DNA from: Sphaerimonospora thailandensis
Lineage (GTDB): Bacteria; Actinomycetota; Actinomycetes; Streptosporangiales; Streptosporangiaceae
NCBI RefSeq assembly: GCF_016863115.1
Contig: NZ_BOOG01000024.1
Span: 45,980 to 109,979, forward strand
DNA: 64,000 nt
Direction: 5' to 3'
Positions within the stretch are counted from its first letter, which is position 1; each line of letters starts with the position of its first letter. The notes beneath the pieces are model-generated. The model did not search any database. It saw only the letters and a program-made list of their open reading frames with translations, and was not told the DNA's origin. The position numbers were made by a program, and so were the translations under genes. Shown piece after piece: positions 56,501 through 64,000 of this stretch.

Positions 56501-59500
56501 AGACGGTCACCTCCAGCCTCACACCGGCGCTGGCCGCCCGTGCCACCACCCCGGACGCGGCGGCCTCCCGGGTGGAGTTCGAACTCGAGCACGACCCCGC
56601 CGCCCCGGCAGGCCAGGGCACCGGCCAGATCTGGACCGCCGGAGCCGATGATGTGGCCTCCGGCACCCAGGCCACCGTGACCGTGCCGGACGACACGCTC
56701 GCGGACGGGTGGAAGGTCCGCTGGCGGGCCCGCGTCATCGCTCCGGGTTCCAACGCCTCGGTCTGGAGCGAGTGGCAGCCGCTGACGGTGAAGGTCCCCG
56801 CCGCCACCGTCTCCCAGTTGCAGGTCACCCCGTCCCAAACCGACGGGCAGACCACCACGATCACGTCGCTGACCCCGCACCTGCTGGCCACCGTCACCGA
56901 CGCCTACGGCGCGGCGCTGCGGGCCGAATTCGAGATCGAGCACGACCCGGCCGACACGCAGCATGGCACCGGCCAGATCTGGGCCGGCGCGGTCGATGAC
57001 GTGGCCTCCGGCACCCAGGCCTCGGTGGAAGTCCCTGGTGGGAAGCTGGCCAACGGATGGGGCGTGCGCTGGCGGGCCCGGGCGGTCAACCCGGCCACGC
57101 AGGTGGCCTCGGCCTGGTCGGACTGGCAGACCGGCACGGTCAACGCCGGCGATCTCCCCTCCGAACCCGGCGTAACCGCGCTACAGGTCACCCCCGCCCA
57201 GGTCGTGGACGGCACCACCGTCACCAGTTCGCTGACCCCGCAGTTGCTGGCGCAGGTCACCGACCCCGCCGGCGGCACCCTGCGCGCCGAGTTCGAGATC
57301 GAGCACGACCCCGCCGCACCGGCGGGTCAGGGCAGCGGTCAGATTTGGGCCGATGCCGCCGACAACGTCCCGGCAGGGACCCAGGCATCGGTGACCGTCC
57401 CCGAGCAGACGCTGAGTGAGGGCTGGCTGGTGCGCTGGCGGGCCCGCGCCGTCGCCGGTGACACGGCCTCGGCCTGGTCGGACTGGCAGACCTTCCGCGT
57501 GGACCGGCCCGACCCCGTGCTCGGCACCCTGCAGGTCGTCCCCTCGCAGCAGGTCGACGGGACCACCGTGGCGTCGTCGTTGACGCCGCAGCTGCTCGCC
57601 CAGGTCACCGACCCCGCCGGCGGCAAGGTCCGGGCCGAATTCGAACTCGAACACGACCCCGCCGACACCGAGCACGGGACGGGCTCGATCTGGACCGGTG
57701 CGGTCGACGACGTCGACTCCGGCGCCCAGGCCACCGTGACCGTGCCGGATGGGAAACTGTCGGATGGGTGGAAGGTCCGCTGGCGGGCCCGCGCGCTCAC
57801 CCCTGGCGGGACGTCGGCCTGGTCGGACTGGCAGCCGTTCAGCGTGACCGACGCCGCACAGGCCCCTGCGGTCAGCGACCCGCGGATCCAACCCGCCACC
57901 GGGGAGACCACCACCACGCTGACCCCCTCCCTGCTGGTCATGGTCACCTCCGCCCAGGACGGCGGGCAACTCGGCGCCGAATTCGAGGTCGAGCACGATC
58001 CGGCCGACACCGCCCACGGCACCGGGGGCATCTGGACCGGCACTGCCGGCAATGTGACCTCCGGAGCCGACGCCGCCGTCACCGTCCCCGCCGGCACGCT
58101 CAGCGACGGCTGGAAGATCCGCTGGCGCGCCCGCGCCGTCAAGGGCGCCCTCCGCTCGGACTGGACGTCCTGGCAGACGGTCACCGTCACCGTCCCCGAC
58201 TTCTACACCACCACCTACGCCTACGACCGCGACGGCCGGATGACCAAGCAGGTCGACGCGAACGGCAACGTCCGCACGTTCACCTACGACCTGCTCGGCC
58301 GCCGCACCGCCGCCCACGACCCCGACGCCGGCAACTCCCAGCAGGCCTACGACGCAGCAGGGCACCTGCTGTGGGCGACCGACGGCAAGGGCCAGAAGGT
58401 CTCCCACACCTACGACGACCTCGGCCGGAAGACCGCCACGTGGTCAGGTGAGCCCGTCTCCGGGACCAAGCTCGCTGAGTGGGTGTATGACACGGCCGTC
58501 AGAGGCAAGGGGCAGCCGGCCTCCGCCACCCGGTACGTAGACGGCAACGCCTACATCGACGCGGTCACCGGGTACGACAGCATGGGCCGCCCGACCGGCT
58601 CCACTCTGACGATTCCGTCCTCGGAGGGACTGTTGGCCGAGACGTACACTTTCGCCACCAGCTACACCATCACCGGTAAGGTCGCTACCTACACCATGCC
58701 ATCCGTCGGCGGACTGCCCGCCGAGATGGTGATGTCGACTTACACCGGTCTCGACCTGCCTGAGGGAATGACTTCGAACCTCGGCGGCGGGTTCACCTAC
58801 GTCGACTCCACAGCCTATTCCCCTACTGCTCGTCTGGCTGAACGTGCGTACGGAATGAATGGAAAGATCAAGCGGACGTTGACATGGGATGATGCCACGG
58901 GGTGGGTGAAGCGGGTCACCACCACAACTAAGGCGGACACTAGCAGCCCTATCGTTAGCCAAGACGACCAATTCTCCTACGATGTTTCTGGGCAGATTAC
59001 CCGCATTCTGGATGCCGCCTCCGCCGCTGGGGGGAGCACCGGCCAGTCTGAGTGCTTCACCTACGACGGCCTGCGCAGGTTGTCCCAGGCCTGGACCACC
59101 ACTGCCGCCGCCTGCGGGACAAGCACGGCATCAGTCGACAACCAGGGCATCGACCCCTACACCCTGTCCTACACCCATGATGGGGCCGGCAACATCACCT
59201 CCATGACGTCCGACGGTCAGACCGCCACTTACACCTATCCTCAGGCAGGGACATCGGCGGTGCGGCCCAACGCCGTCACCTCAATCTCCCGGCCCAGTGG
59301 CACGGACCTCTACGCTTACGACGCCGCTGGCCAACTGACCTCCCGCACTGTCGCCAGCAAGAACGGCACCTTCACCTGGAACGAACTCGGCCAACTGGAG
59401 AAGGTCACCATCGACGGTCAGGACACCACGATGGTCTACGACGCCAATGGTGAACGCCTTATCCGCCGTGACCCGGGTGGCAAGACCACCCTTTACCTCG

Positions 59501-60621
59501 GCTCTATGGAGATCGAGGCCAATGGTAATGCCATTACCGGCAAGCGCTACTACACCACCCCTGACGGTGCCACGATCGCCATCCGTATCGGCAGCGACGG
59601 CGTCACCTGGTTGATGGCCGGCCTGCACGGCTCCACCCAATTCGCCCTCAACGACACGACCGGAACCGTCTCCCGCGAACGCTACCTACCCTTCGGTCAG
59701 CGCCGCGGCACCGACAACCTCCCCTTCACAGACCGAGGCTTCCTCGGCAAGGTCGAAGACGACTCCACTGGCCTGGGCTACCTGTCCGCGCGATATTACG
59801 ACCCGGTCATCGCCAAGTTCATCTCCACCGACCCGCTCTTCGACCAGCGAAAGCCGCAATGGATTAATCCCTACAGCTATGCAGGAAACAACCCCATTGG
59901 TCTGTCCGATCCTAGTGGGCTGCAGCTTGTGGAGCTAGAGATTACTTGCAAAACTACAGCGTTTAGCAAATATTCTGTGACGCGCGAATGTATGACTGCG
60001 CAGCACGAAGATCTGATAGCTGCAGCTTCAAAATATCACGTAAAGGATGCGCCAGAGTGGACCGATGCAATGGGTGCGTATTATGGATGGCTCAAAAAGA
60101 CGGGGCAGCATAAAAAGGCGAAGAAGTATGTTGATGAATTCAAGGAGCGATACGTGAAAGCCTATAGGGACGTCATCAATGCGGCGGCCAATAAGTATGG
60201 GGTGCCAGCGAGTCTGCTGGCTGCTATCCTCTACGAGGAGGTAGGTGGAGACCCACCGATCATCGATGATTTAGTTTATTTTAAGCGGAAGTTGCTGGAT
60301 GGTGATAAGGTGGCCAGAAAGACAACCTTTGGTGATGTTTCCATGAGCGTCGAGACTGGGTTGGAGACCCTGGGATATGATCCGAATAAACCACCCTCTG
60401 GCGCGATCGGAAAAGTGTTGGATTCTATCGAGGATCCGATACAAGGCATCTTTATGGCCGCCAATCGGCTGCATGACCTCAATGCAGGAAAGGGCTGGTC
60501 GGAGAAGGCGGCTTTCAGGACGGCCAATGGCTATAATGGATACGATGCGGCAGGGAAGGGCGCGCAATACGCAAGGCGTGTGATGAATAACCGTAAGCGA
60601 ATGGAGGGCTTTCTGTGGTAG
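50560..60621 (+). CDS. Giant secreted RHS polymorphic toxin with lysozyme-like C terminus
   Basis: A 3,353-residue protein. GTG 50560 follows GGAGGAG and gives a signal peptide (basic start, then WVAGLVALGVFVAGIGV and ASAAA). Domains in order: Ser/Pro/Ala-rich region to about residue 350, SpvB/RHS-like shell (to about 1,340), Ala/Ser linker (1,355-1,440), DNRLRE domain (1,677-1,846), six Fn3-like repeats (1,850-2,550, each ending WRARA...WSDWQ), RHS repeats (2,550-3,120) closing with ARYYDPVIAKFISTDPL and SYAGNNP. Residues 3,123-3,353 are the variable toxin, with helix KYGVPASLLAAILYEE (E3226 or E3227 candidate acid) resembling transglycosylases. An overlapping membrane protein gene follows. 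Confidence 0.88.
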   Translation: MPISRARKLSSSRRPGRFPRSWVAGLVALGVFVAGIGVPDGLVTQASAAAHEQGQPERSVEGRPVATRGPGAKAAEESHRAKAPAKPVWPKGGSARVDLVAGKAAVPVPGLPVSVAPAAGGSAGGSGGGDGSQSAASPAPSPTTSPMPSKSRLPSASPSQEQQKAQEPQRSNSKGSQSPAAIPSQEPVKEFPASAEVKVFDNTVARKLGGVGLALRVTRADGGTGVAAAQVTVDYSSFRHAGGGGFASRLTLVELPACVLALPLTAECAKQRAAQRRVLPVVNDVKGGHLTAEVRVAPAAGAGSGGGAASPTAAPAAASGGAGGGAGAAPAGAGAGASGAVPAGGVVYVVAASAAATASGSLVGDFSASPLKPSGTWQAGASGGAFTYSYPITAPPAPSGDAPKLALQYSSAAVDSLTSQTNNQSGLAGMGWELGTGFIERSFVSCAGYASSGRLGYNPAQKGWSDKCWQSPYSSDPAASKLTLSVDGRSTDIVKDSTGAWRTVEDYGWKIEPIGSQSWWRITTQDGTVYRFGYNEDSSLLMSFIGDDEGEPCYEYYPEPGSGSSTVEQICEDTWRWMLDREVDPKGNVIDYSYDVEYGSYCTSALGGWDECSPEYDRAAHVREVRYGHNVNVAGSTPSARIVFATAARASGGITDEPEWCKDGDWSSCLFAPPTFATSKKLTSITTQTWKAGGGSGWEDVTRWELSYQWLYGDVLEEHPILWLDSIRQVGLAGGSGAQIALPATTFDATFLDNAVSIYLDPVQFPRIGAVGNGLGGRSEVEYGQARPCPNPWQYPPTEGWPRGLDCYFITTSQEIVNGTWYYTGEVYAKWLVMSVTDIDLVGGSPEQVTGYSYGGDPAWVISDNPLAPRQPFRRKDYTDWRGYGQVTTTVGDGPSGSSMTSAKFFRGVSGQSLTDFDGTRHSDRVELSGRTLQEQVWGTSGEESSTRYEYAVTVTGTAPGSRKPSRVDRVRQVGREKTTTGWRYTEVKTAYNADGLPVTVNDYGERGDGSDNTCTATTYARNTSGGAWMISYPASEERRAGDDCAAGTLLARTVTLYDGATSESSNTPMRGNVTESRAYSSESDHAVTKATFDGYGRPLTMTDPAEKTTTTVYTPATGWPSGGVMVTNSLGHAVTTWSSQYNGQPVGMRDVNDNDVNIDYDVLGRTLQLWTPERPKSGDTPAARVAYTLTSGQPARTSVSRLQSGTGDTATWVSAHTYVDGFGRTREVQTASPAGGRIVQVTTYDGRGQTAATSAPVHNTGQPGSGLLNPGLATLPQWSKPEYDGLGRVTAQVDMTGGSEFRRTTTNYLGADKYEVIPPVGGKTVYYTDAADQVTKIEEWLTGSGQQAAGVAGPMPPASSPAASPTASAAASSSAAASSSSAAGSSSAAGAEAGQAAEAESVAAGPAPAAAPAGSAAAGGAPSAELQAARTRASAEAQRSGEPVEVAEATDETSITYAQPDGKTFTTQVSAGPVRTRRGGAWVPIDTTLVEQNGTLKPKAIADGAAVEVSTGGAGAFVTMSAGGQEYALRWPAPLPKPTVSGNVATFADAAGNGADLVVTVLPTGFRHDVVLRERPTTPVEIRIGVQSKGLALSESADGRLLLKNRKNAKLVASAPQPVMWAAPPGGGQDATGNPGKISTEVAADNDGGQVLVLRPDAQFLADPATAYPVTIDPTVTLPLTTDTTVVQGSTRSYDGDTTISAGAYTTSLSRAFVKFDTAALAGATVQGATLKAYQKSISKPSTCPRAGIRASRVTAGWDPATITWSNQPAYTTAGETLTLESNGCAAKTYMSWTITSIVQAWASGTPNYGLQLRGNVETTSAGYQVFFDSSEAGTGRAPSLSVTYTINSAPAVGNLSISPLAGADVSSLTPTLHAAVSDPAGGSLRADYEIEHDPAHPGQGSGSVWAGSSAAVTPGSDAVAEVPAGKLADGWHIRWRARATNTGTSVSSAWSDWQTATITVPDPAVDQLQVTPSQDVSGETVTSSLTPALAARATTPDAAASRVEFELEHDPAAPAGQGTGQIWTAGADDVASGTQATVTVPDDTLADGWKVRWRARVIAPGSNASVWSEWQPLTVKVPAATVSQLQVTPSQTDGQTTTITSLTPHLLATVTDAYGAALRAEFEIEHDPADTQHGTGQIWAGAVDDVASGTQASVEVPGGKLANGWGVRWRARAVNPATQVASAWSDWQTGTVNAGDLPSEPGVTALQVTPAQVVDGTTVTSSLTPQLLAQVTDPAGGTLRAEFEIEHDPAAPAGQGSGQIWADAADNVPAGTQASVTVPEQTLSEGWLVRWRARAVAGDTASAWSDWQTFRVDRPDPVLGTLQVVPSQQVDGTTVASSLTPQLLAQVTDPAGGKVRAEFELEHDPADTEHGTGSIWTGAVDDVDSGAQATVTVPDGKLSDGWKVRWRARALTPGGTSAWSDWQPFSVTDAAQAPAVSDPRIQPATGETTTTLTPSLLVMVTSAQDGGQLGAEFEVEHDPADTAHGTGGIWTGTAGNVTSGADAAVTVPAGTLSDGWKIRWRARAVKGALRSDWTSWQTVTVTVPDFYTTTYAYDRDGRMTKQVDANGNVRTFTYDLLGRRTAAHDPDAGNSQQAYDAAGHLLWATDGKGQKVSHTYDDLGRKTATWSGEPVSGTKLAEWVYDTAVRGKGQPASATRYVDGNAYIDAVTGYDSMGRPTGSTLTIPSSEGLLAETYTFATSYTITGKVATYTMPSVGGLPAEMVMSTYTGLDLPEGMTSNLGGGFTYVDSTAYSPTARLAERAYGMNGKIKRTLTWDDATGWVKRVTTTTKADTSSPIVSQDDQFSYDVSGQITRILDAASAAGGSTGQSECFTYDGLRRLSQAWTTTAAACGTSTASVDNQGIDPYTLSYTHDGAGNITSMTSDGQTATYTYPQAGTSAVRPNAVTSISRPSGTDLYAYDAAGQLTSRTVASKNGTFTWNELGQLEKVTIDGQDTTMVYDANGERLIRRDPGGKTTLYLGSMEIEANGNAITGKRYYTTPDGATIAIRIGSDGVTWLMAGLHGSTQFALNDTTGTVSRERYLPFGQRRGTDNLPFTDRGFLGKVEDDSTGLGYLSARYYDPVIAKFISTDPLFDQRKPQWINPYSYAGNNPIGLSDPSGLQLVELEITCKTTAFSKYSVTRECMTAQHEDLIAAASKYHVKDAPEWTDAMGAYYGWLKKTGQHKKAKKYVDEFKERYVKAYRDVINAAANKYGVPASLLAAILYEEVGGDPPIIDDLVYFKRKLLDGDKVARKTTFGDVSMSVETGLETLGYDPNKPPSGAIGKVLDSIEDPIQGIFMAANRLHDLNAGKGWSEKAAFRTANGYNGYDAAGKGAQYARRVMNNRKRMEGFLW

Positions 60622-60962
60622 ATGATTTCTCGTCGACATCGAAGGGTGTAGATCGAGGCCCGGTACCAGGATTCGCCCAGGTGTTTAGAGCTGCGTCGTG
60701 CATCGTAATGTGGGTTATGGCGATTCTTGGGATGTTCTTCGCTTACATCTTCGATGTTCGTGACTACAATGGTGACAGTGAAATTCCTGATCCGATCGAT
60801 TCGGATATGATCGCTGCTGTTCAGGTCCTAGCGGTTTTCAGTTCTATCTTCGCGACGATTGCGACTCTAATTTATCGCAAGGTGAAGATGGTCTGGGTGC
60901 CGTACTGTATTCTTCTCGGTATTGGGATATTCAAGCTGGTAAGTCTGGCCTCAGTGCACTGA
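60615..60962 (+). CDS. Probable membrane immunity protein
   Basis: A 115-residue protein with three predicted membrane segments (IVMWVMAILGMFFAYIF, MIAAVQVLAVFSSIFATIATL and VWVPYCILLGIGIFKLVSLA). GTG 60615 overlaps the toxin stop codon TAG 60619-60621; GGAGGG precedes it within the toxin codons. It shares the low GC content of the toxin module. Its position and membrane nature suit immunity to a toxin acting on the cell wall; no family was recognised. Confidence 0.72.
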   Translation: MVDDFSSTSKGVDRGPVPGFAQVFRAASCIVMWVMAILGMFFAYIFDVRDYNGDSEIPDPIDSDMIAAVQVLAVFSSIFATIATLIYRKVKMVWVPYCILLGIGIFKLVSLASVH

Positions 60963-61023
60963 CCGGGTAAGCCACGTGCCGAGGTTCCTGTTGAACAGGT
61001 CCTTTTGCGCGTGGCTTCCCTCC

Positions 61024-61057
61024 GAACCCCGCGGGCCAGTTTCCCGGCACGAGGCTC
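61024..61057 (-). ncRNA. Group II intron domain V
   Basis: The minus strand reads GAGCC, then TCGTGCCGGGAAACTGGCCC, then a GCGGGGTTC end: a 34-nucleotide hairpin with a GAAA tetraloop and the AGC catalytic triad near its 5' end, the hallmark of domain V. Confidence 0.8.
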
Positions 61058-61066
61058 TCCAGTGAT

Positions 61067-62541
61067 CTACGCCGCGTTCGCGGACGGATGCCCGTTGTGG
61101 ATGGCTTCGTGGCAGGGCTGGCAGACCACAAGGGTCTTGCGTCGCATCCGTGCCATGAGAGCCGCCCACGCAGGCAGGTCTGTTCCGGATCTGGTGAGCT
61201 GTGCGAGTTTGCGGATCTGGTGGACTTGCACCTTCGCCACTTCCTCACACAGCTCGCACCTGCCCCTGCGGAGCCGGATGGTCAGCTCTTTCCTGGGGTA
61301 GGGCACCGGCTGGATGACACGGTCGATAAGGACCGCTGTCTTCCTCCGTGCAAGGGGTATCCCGCCGAACCGGGCGACCAGTGGCTGCTTGCCGTCACGC
61401 TCGACGCGGGCTTCGAAGCACGTGCGTATCCCGTTCGGCGTTTGGATTTTGGCCCTGTATTTGGCCGCGATCTTCGACACCGTAGAGGAGTGCTTGGCCG
61501 CCAGCGTTTTGAGCATCGACGTCTCTGCTACCCAGCGCAGCCGGGTGAGCCTCCAGACGTCGGTGGCCAGCAGGTAGTACTGGACGATGCCCCGGTATTG
61601 GTCCCCGTAGGTCTTGACGATGTCGTAGTCGTCGAGGTTGTGCAGGGCGGTCCTGGCTTCGGGTTTGCCGTTGCGCAGGTAGGGGGCACATTTCGCCTTG
61701 ATCACGTCGTGGGGCACGCGTAACGCGATCACGCCGTTGGCCGATCGGCGGCCTCGGGTGATCTTTTGGTCGGCGTGCTGGGTGACGATCTCGTAGCCGA
61801 GGTAGCGGGCCGCCCGGGTACGGGCGTGCGTGATCAGCGTCTTGTCGGCGTTGAGTTCCAGCTTGAGTTCCTCACGCAGGAACCTGGCCAGCTGATCTTT
61901 GATCTGCTCGGCTTCGGCTTTCGGTCCGGTGAATCCCAGGAGGTGATCGTCGGCGTAGCGGGAGTACCTCAGCCGCCGGTAGCCGGGATCGTCAGCGTCT
62001 TGGCTGGGGATGCGGCGCATCCGCTGTTGCAACTGCCGGGCTTGCACCCGGTCGCCGCGCCGGCGAGCGCGTCGCAGCGCCTGCCTGATCCTGTTGTGCT
62101 CGGGGTTGGTTTTCCGGAGCGTCCCCTGGGTGTATCGCGGGATGAGAACCGTCTCGACGTAGGTGTCCAGTTTGTGCAGGTAGATGGAGGACAGGATGGG
62201 CGATACGACACCGCCTTGCGGTGCGCCGCTCAGTGTGGCGTTCCACCGCCAGTCTTCCAGGTATCCGGCTGTTAGCATGTTGCGGATCAGCCGCAGGAAC
62301 CGGTTGTCGTGGATCTTCTCCGCGAGAATCTTGATCATCACGTTGTGATCGAGAGACCCGAAGCAATCGGAGATGTCTCCCTCGATGAACCAGGTCGTGC
62401 CGTTCCAGGTGGTGGCTATCTCGCGTAGTGCGGTGTGACAGCCCCTGTTCGGGCGGAACCCGTGGGACCGGTCGGAGAACTGCGGTTCGTAGTACGCCTC
62501 AAGCAGCAGGCGCACGACTTCGCCGACCAGTTTGTCCGACC
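61067..62541 (-). pseudogene. ltrA: Group II intron reverse transcriptase/maturase, N-terminally truncated
   Basis: The reading frame runs from the IS junction at 62541 (SDKLVGEVVRLLLEAYYEPQFS) to a TAG at 61067. The RT palm motif YADDH is in RYSRYADDHLLGF, with GAPQGGVVSPIL before it; the maturase X domain and a C-terminal HNH-type endonuclease region (CELCEE...VHQIRK...CQPCHEAIHNGH) are complete. The N-terminal fingers, including the RPLGIP-type block that should precede SDKLV, are missing because of the IS. The enzyme as it stands is probably inactive. Confidence 0.85.
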
Positions 62542-64000
62542 GTAAGCATTCGGTGATCCCGTGGAGGGATAGGGCCGCGGTGCCTGCGTGATGTGACGGG
62601 GACGTCGGCGGCTGCGCCTTGCTGCCGCTCGCCGGGAGTGGGCGGTCTGGGGCGACACGCCGGTTTTGGTGCGTGATGTTGTGCTGGTGATGGTGTGTCC
62701 TTGGCTGTGTGCCCCCCGCGCAGACGATCGACGACGCCGATGTTGCCTATTGGCGTGCCCGCGCTGAGCGGGCTGAGGCGCGGATCGAGGAGCTGAGCGA
62801 GCAGGTCGCGGTGCTGTCGCGGATGTTGTTCGGCCGGTCCTCGGAGAAGAAGGAGAACGCCCCGGCGCCGGACGGTGTGGGCGGGGCCGGTGAGCGGGAT
62901 GCGCCCGACGGCAGTGACGGCGGCAAGGGCGCTCGCAGGCGGCGGGGGCAGCGGCCGGGGAGTAAAGGGCACGGGCGGCGGGACTACTCCCATCTGAACA
63001 CCCGCGAGGAGATCCACGACGTGCCCGAGGACCAGCGGTGTTGCCCGGGGTGCGGGGCCGGTTTCGAGTTGTTGGGGTATGAGGACAGCGAGCAGATCGA
63101 CTGGCAGGTGACGATCACGCGGATCGTGCACCGGCGGCGCCGCTACAAGCGCGCCTGCGCCTGTCCGGGCGCGCGGACGGTGGTCGCGCCGGTGCCGCCG
63201 AAACCGGTCGCCAAGGGCCGGTTCACCGCGCACTTCCTGGCCCGGCTGTTGTATGAGAAGTACGTGCTGGGCCGTCCGCTGCACCGGATCGCGGTCGCGT
63301 TGGCCGCCGACGGCTTCGACGTCGCCGAGGGCACTTTGTCGGGGGCGCTGAAGGACGTGCACGCGCTGCTGGCCCCGCTGACCGAGGCGATCGCCGCGCG
63401 CAACGCGGCCGCACACCATGTGCACGCCGATGAGACCAGCTGGCGGGTGTTCGAACGTGTTGAGGGCAAGGACGGGACCCGCTGGTGGCTGTGGGTGTTC
63501 ATCGCCGATGACACGGTGGTGTTCACGATGGACCCGACCCGCTCGGCCGTGGTGCTGGAACGGCATTTCGGCATCAGCCGCGCCGATGGCGCGATGTCGG
63601 CCGGCCGCCGTCTGGTCGTGTCGTCGGACTTCTACACCGTCTACCAGTCGCTGGCCCGCATGGAGGGCGTGGATCCGCTGTGGTGTTGGGCGCACATACG
63701 CAGGTATTTCATCCGTGCCGGGGACGCCCACGTCCAGTTGCGGTACTGGCGTGACCAGTGGATCGAACGGATCGCCGTGCTGTACACGGCGCACCGGGCC
63801 ATGGCTGAGGCGACGCCCGGCAGCGCCGAGCACCGCGACGCTGTCGATGCCTTCGACGCCGCTCTTGATGCGATGGGCGCCGCCCGAGCCGAGCAGGGTG
63901 CGATCTACAGTCTGCACCCGGCCGCCAAGAAGGTGCTGGCCACGTTGGACCGTGAATGGGACGGCCTGGTCCGTCACCGCGACTTCCCCGACATCGCGCT
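62542..64000 (+). mobile_element. IS66-family insertion sequence, left part
   Basis: The element begins GTAAGCATTCGG at 62542, with the GTAA-type end of IS66 elements. About 165 bases of end sequence are followed by a single transposase gene. The right end lies outside the window. No tnpA or tnpB genes precede the transposase, as in the ISBst12-like subgroup. Confidence 0.8.
62709..64000 (+). CDS. IS66-family transposase, partial at the window edge
   Basis: An open frame from GTG 62709 to the window end (430 codons visible). The N-terminal coiled coil RAEARIEELSEQVAVLSRMLFG is followed by FGRSSEKKE, a zinc-finger region CCPGCGAGFE (zf-IS66), then the DDE domain: HADETSWRVF (first Asp), VVSSDFYTVYQS (second Asp) and CWAHIRRYF. 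It has the same high GC as the surrounding chromosome. Confidence 0.88.
   Translation, partial: MPPAQTIDDADVAYWRARAERAEARIEELSEQVAVLSRMLFGRSSEKKENAPAPDGVGGAGERDAPDGSDGGKGARRRRGQRPGSKGHGRRDYSHLNTREEIHDVPEDQRCCPGCGAGFELLGYEDSEQIDWQVTITRIVHRRRRYKRACACPGARTVVAPVPPKPVAKGRFTAHFLARLLYEKYVLGRPLHRIAVALAADGFDVAEGTLSGALKDVHALLAPLTEAIAARNAAAHHVHADETSWRVFERVEGKDGTRWWLWVFIADDTVVFTMDPTRSAVVLERHFGISRADGAMSAGRRLVVSSDFYTVYQSLARMEGVDPLWCWAHIRRYFIRAGDAHVQLRYWRDQWIERIAVLYTAHRAMAEATPGSAEHRDAVDAFDAALDAMGAARAEQGAIYSLHPAAKKVLATLDREWDGLVRHRDFPDIA

Larger units (their letters stand above)
60967..62541 (-). mobile_element. Group II intron, 5' part interrupted by an IS
   Basis: The 3' portion of a group II intron on the minus strand. 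It contains a truncated reverse transcriptase, a 34-base domain V and a domain VI hairpin (AAGCCACG with CGTGGCTT). The intron 3' end is near 60967, only about five bases after the immunity gene stop codon. The other side stops at 62541, where the IS66-like element begins. Confidence 0.8.

Noticed and set aside
56110..58210. Repeated blocks in the RHS gene as a possible CRISPR or DNA repeat array
   Set aside because: They are six coding repeats of about 110 residues (Fn3-like), diverged at the DNA level; there are no short identical repeats with spacers.
62416..62658. 80-codon minus-strand ORF at the intron/IS junction
   Set aside because: It spans the junction in a frame unrelated to the reverse transcriptase and has no domain.
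62499..63977. About 490-codon minus-strand open frame opposite the IS66 transposase
   Set aside because: The plus strand encodes a clear IS66 transposase; the minus frame is a codon-bias shadow.

Overview
The window is a 64 kb piece of a high-GC actinomycete chromosome, most likely from Streptosporangiales (Nonomuraea/Streptosporangium/Microbispora type). The reasons are the high GC content, many GTG starts, an F420 biosynthesis gene (cofC), an NdgR-type IclR regulator divergent from leuCD, a SigR-type sigma factor, a MhuD-like heme enzyme, and the gene order rpmB-recG-rsmD-coaD-yceD-rpmF-rnc-mutM-smc-ftsY. The assignment below order level is inference.

Positions 1-19,000 are dominated by branched-chain amino acid synthesis: the 3' end of leuB, ilvE, a citramalate synthase (cimA) behind an attenuator-like leader, and ndgR/leuC/leuD. 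Between them lie gltX, an FAH-family hydrolase, a heparinase-like secreted protein, a MhuD-like heme oxygenase with a His-Gly tract, a MATE/PadR pair, an M3 peptidase and three tRNA genes (Gln-CTG and two Glu-CTC). HU and a small cold-shock-like protein follow. From 19,300 to 29,200 come a TetR/MFS pair with striking operators, cofC, plsC-gpsA-ddl, a DUF3515 lipoprotein, an Lrp-type sensor domain, thiL, thiD and a VapBC toxin-antitoxin pair.

From 29,400 to 42,240 is conserved housekeeping: rpmB, recG, rsmD, coaD, yceD, rpmF, rnc, mutM, acylphosphatase, a small coiled-coil protein, smc and ftsY. Immediately after ftsY, a 24-codon ORF with a consensus Shine-Dalgarno and its own terminator precedes a TPR protein with a degenerate NTPase region and an MFS exporter. 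This could be an undescribed small-peptide system. A Cds1-type cysteine desulfhydrase, a SigR-like sigma factor with no anti-sigma gene beside it, an EamA transporter, a conserved small protein and a lipoprotein polysaccharide deacetylase follow.

From 50,223 to the end is an accessory region. A 10 kb gene encodes a secreted RHS protein of about 3,353 residues, with DNRLRE and six Fn3-like repeats, ending in an AT-richer C-terminal domain that looks like a lysozyme/transglycosylase fold. A 115-residue membrane protein overlaps its stop codon and is the likely immunity protein. A perfect CRP-type site lies upstream of the giant gene. A group II intron sits just after the immunity gene, and its reverse transcriptase is cut by an IS66-family element that runs off the window.
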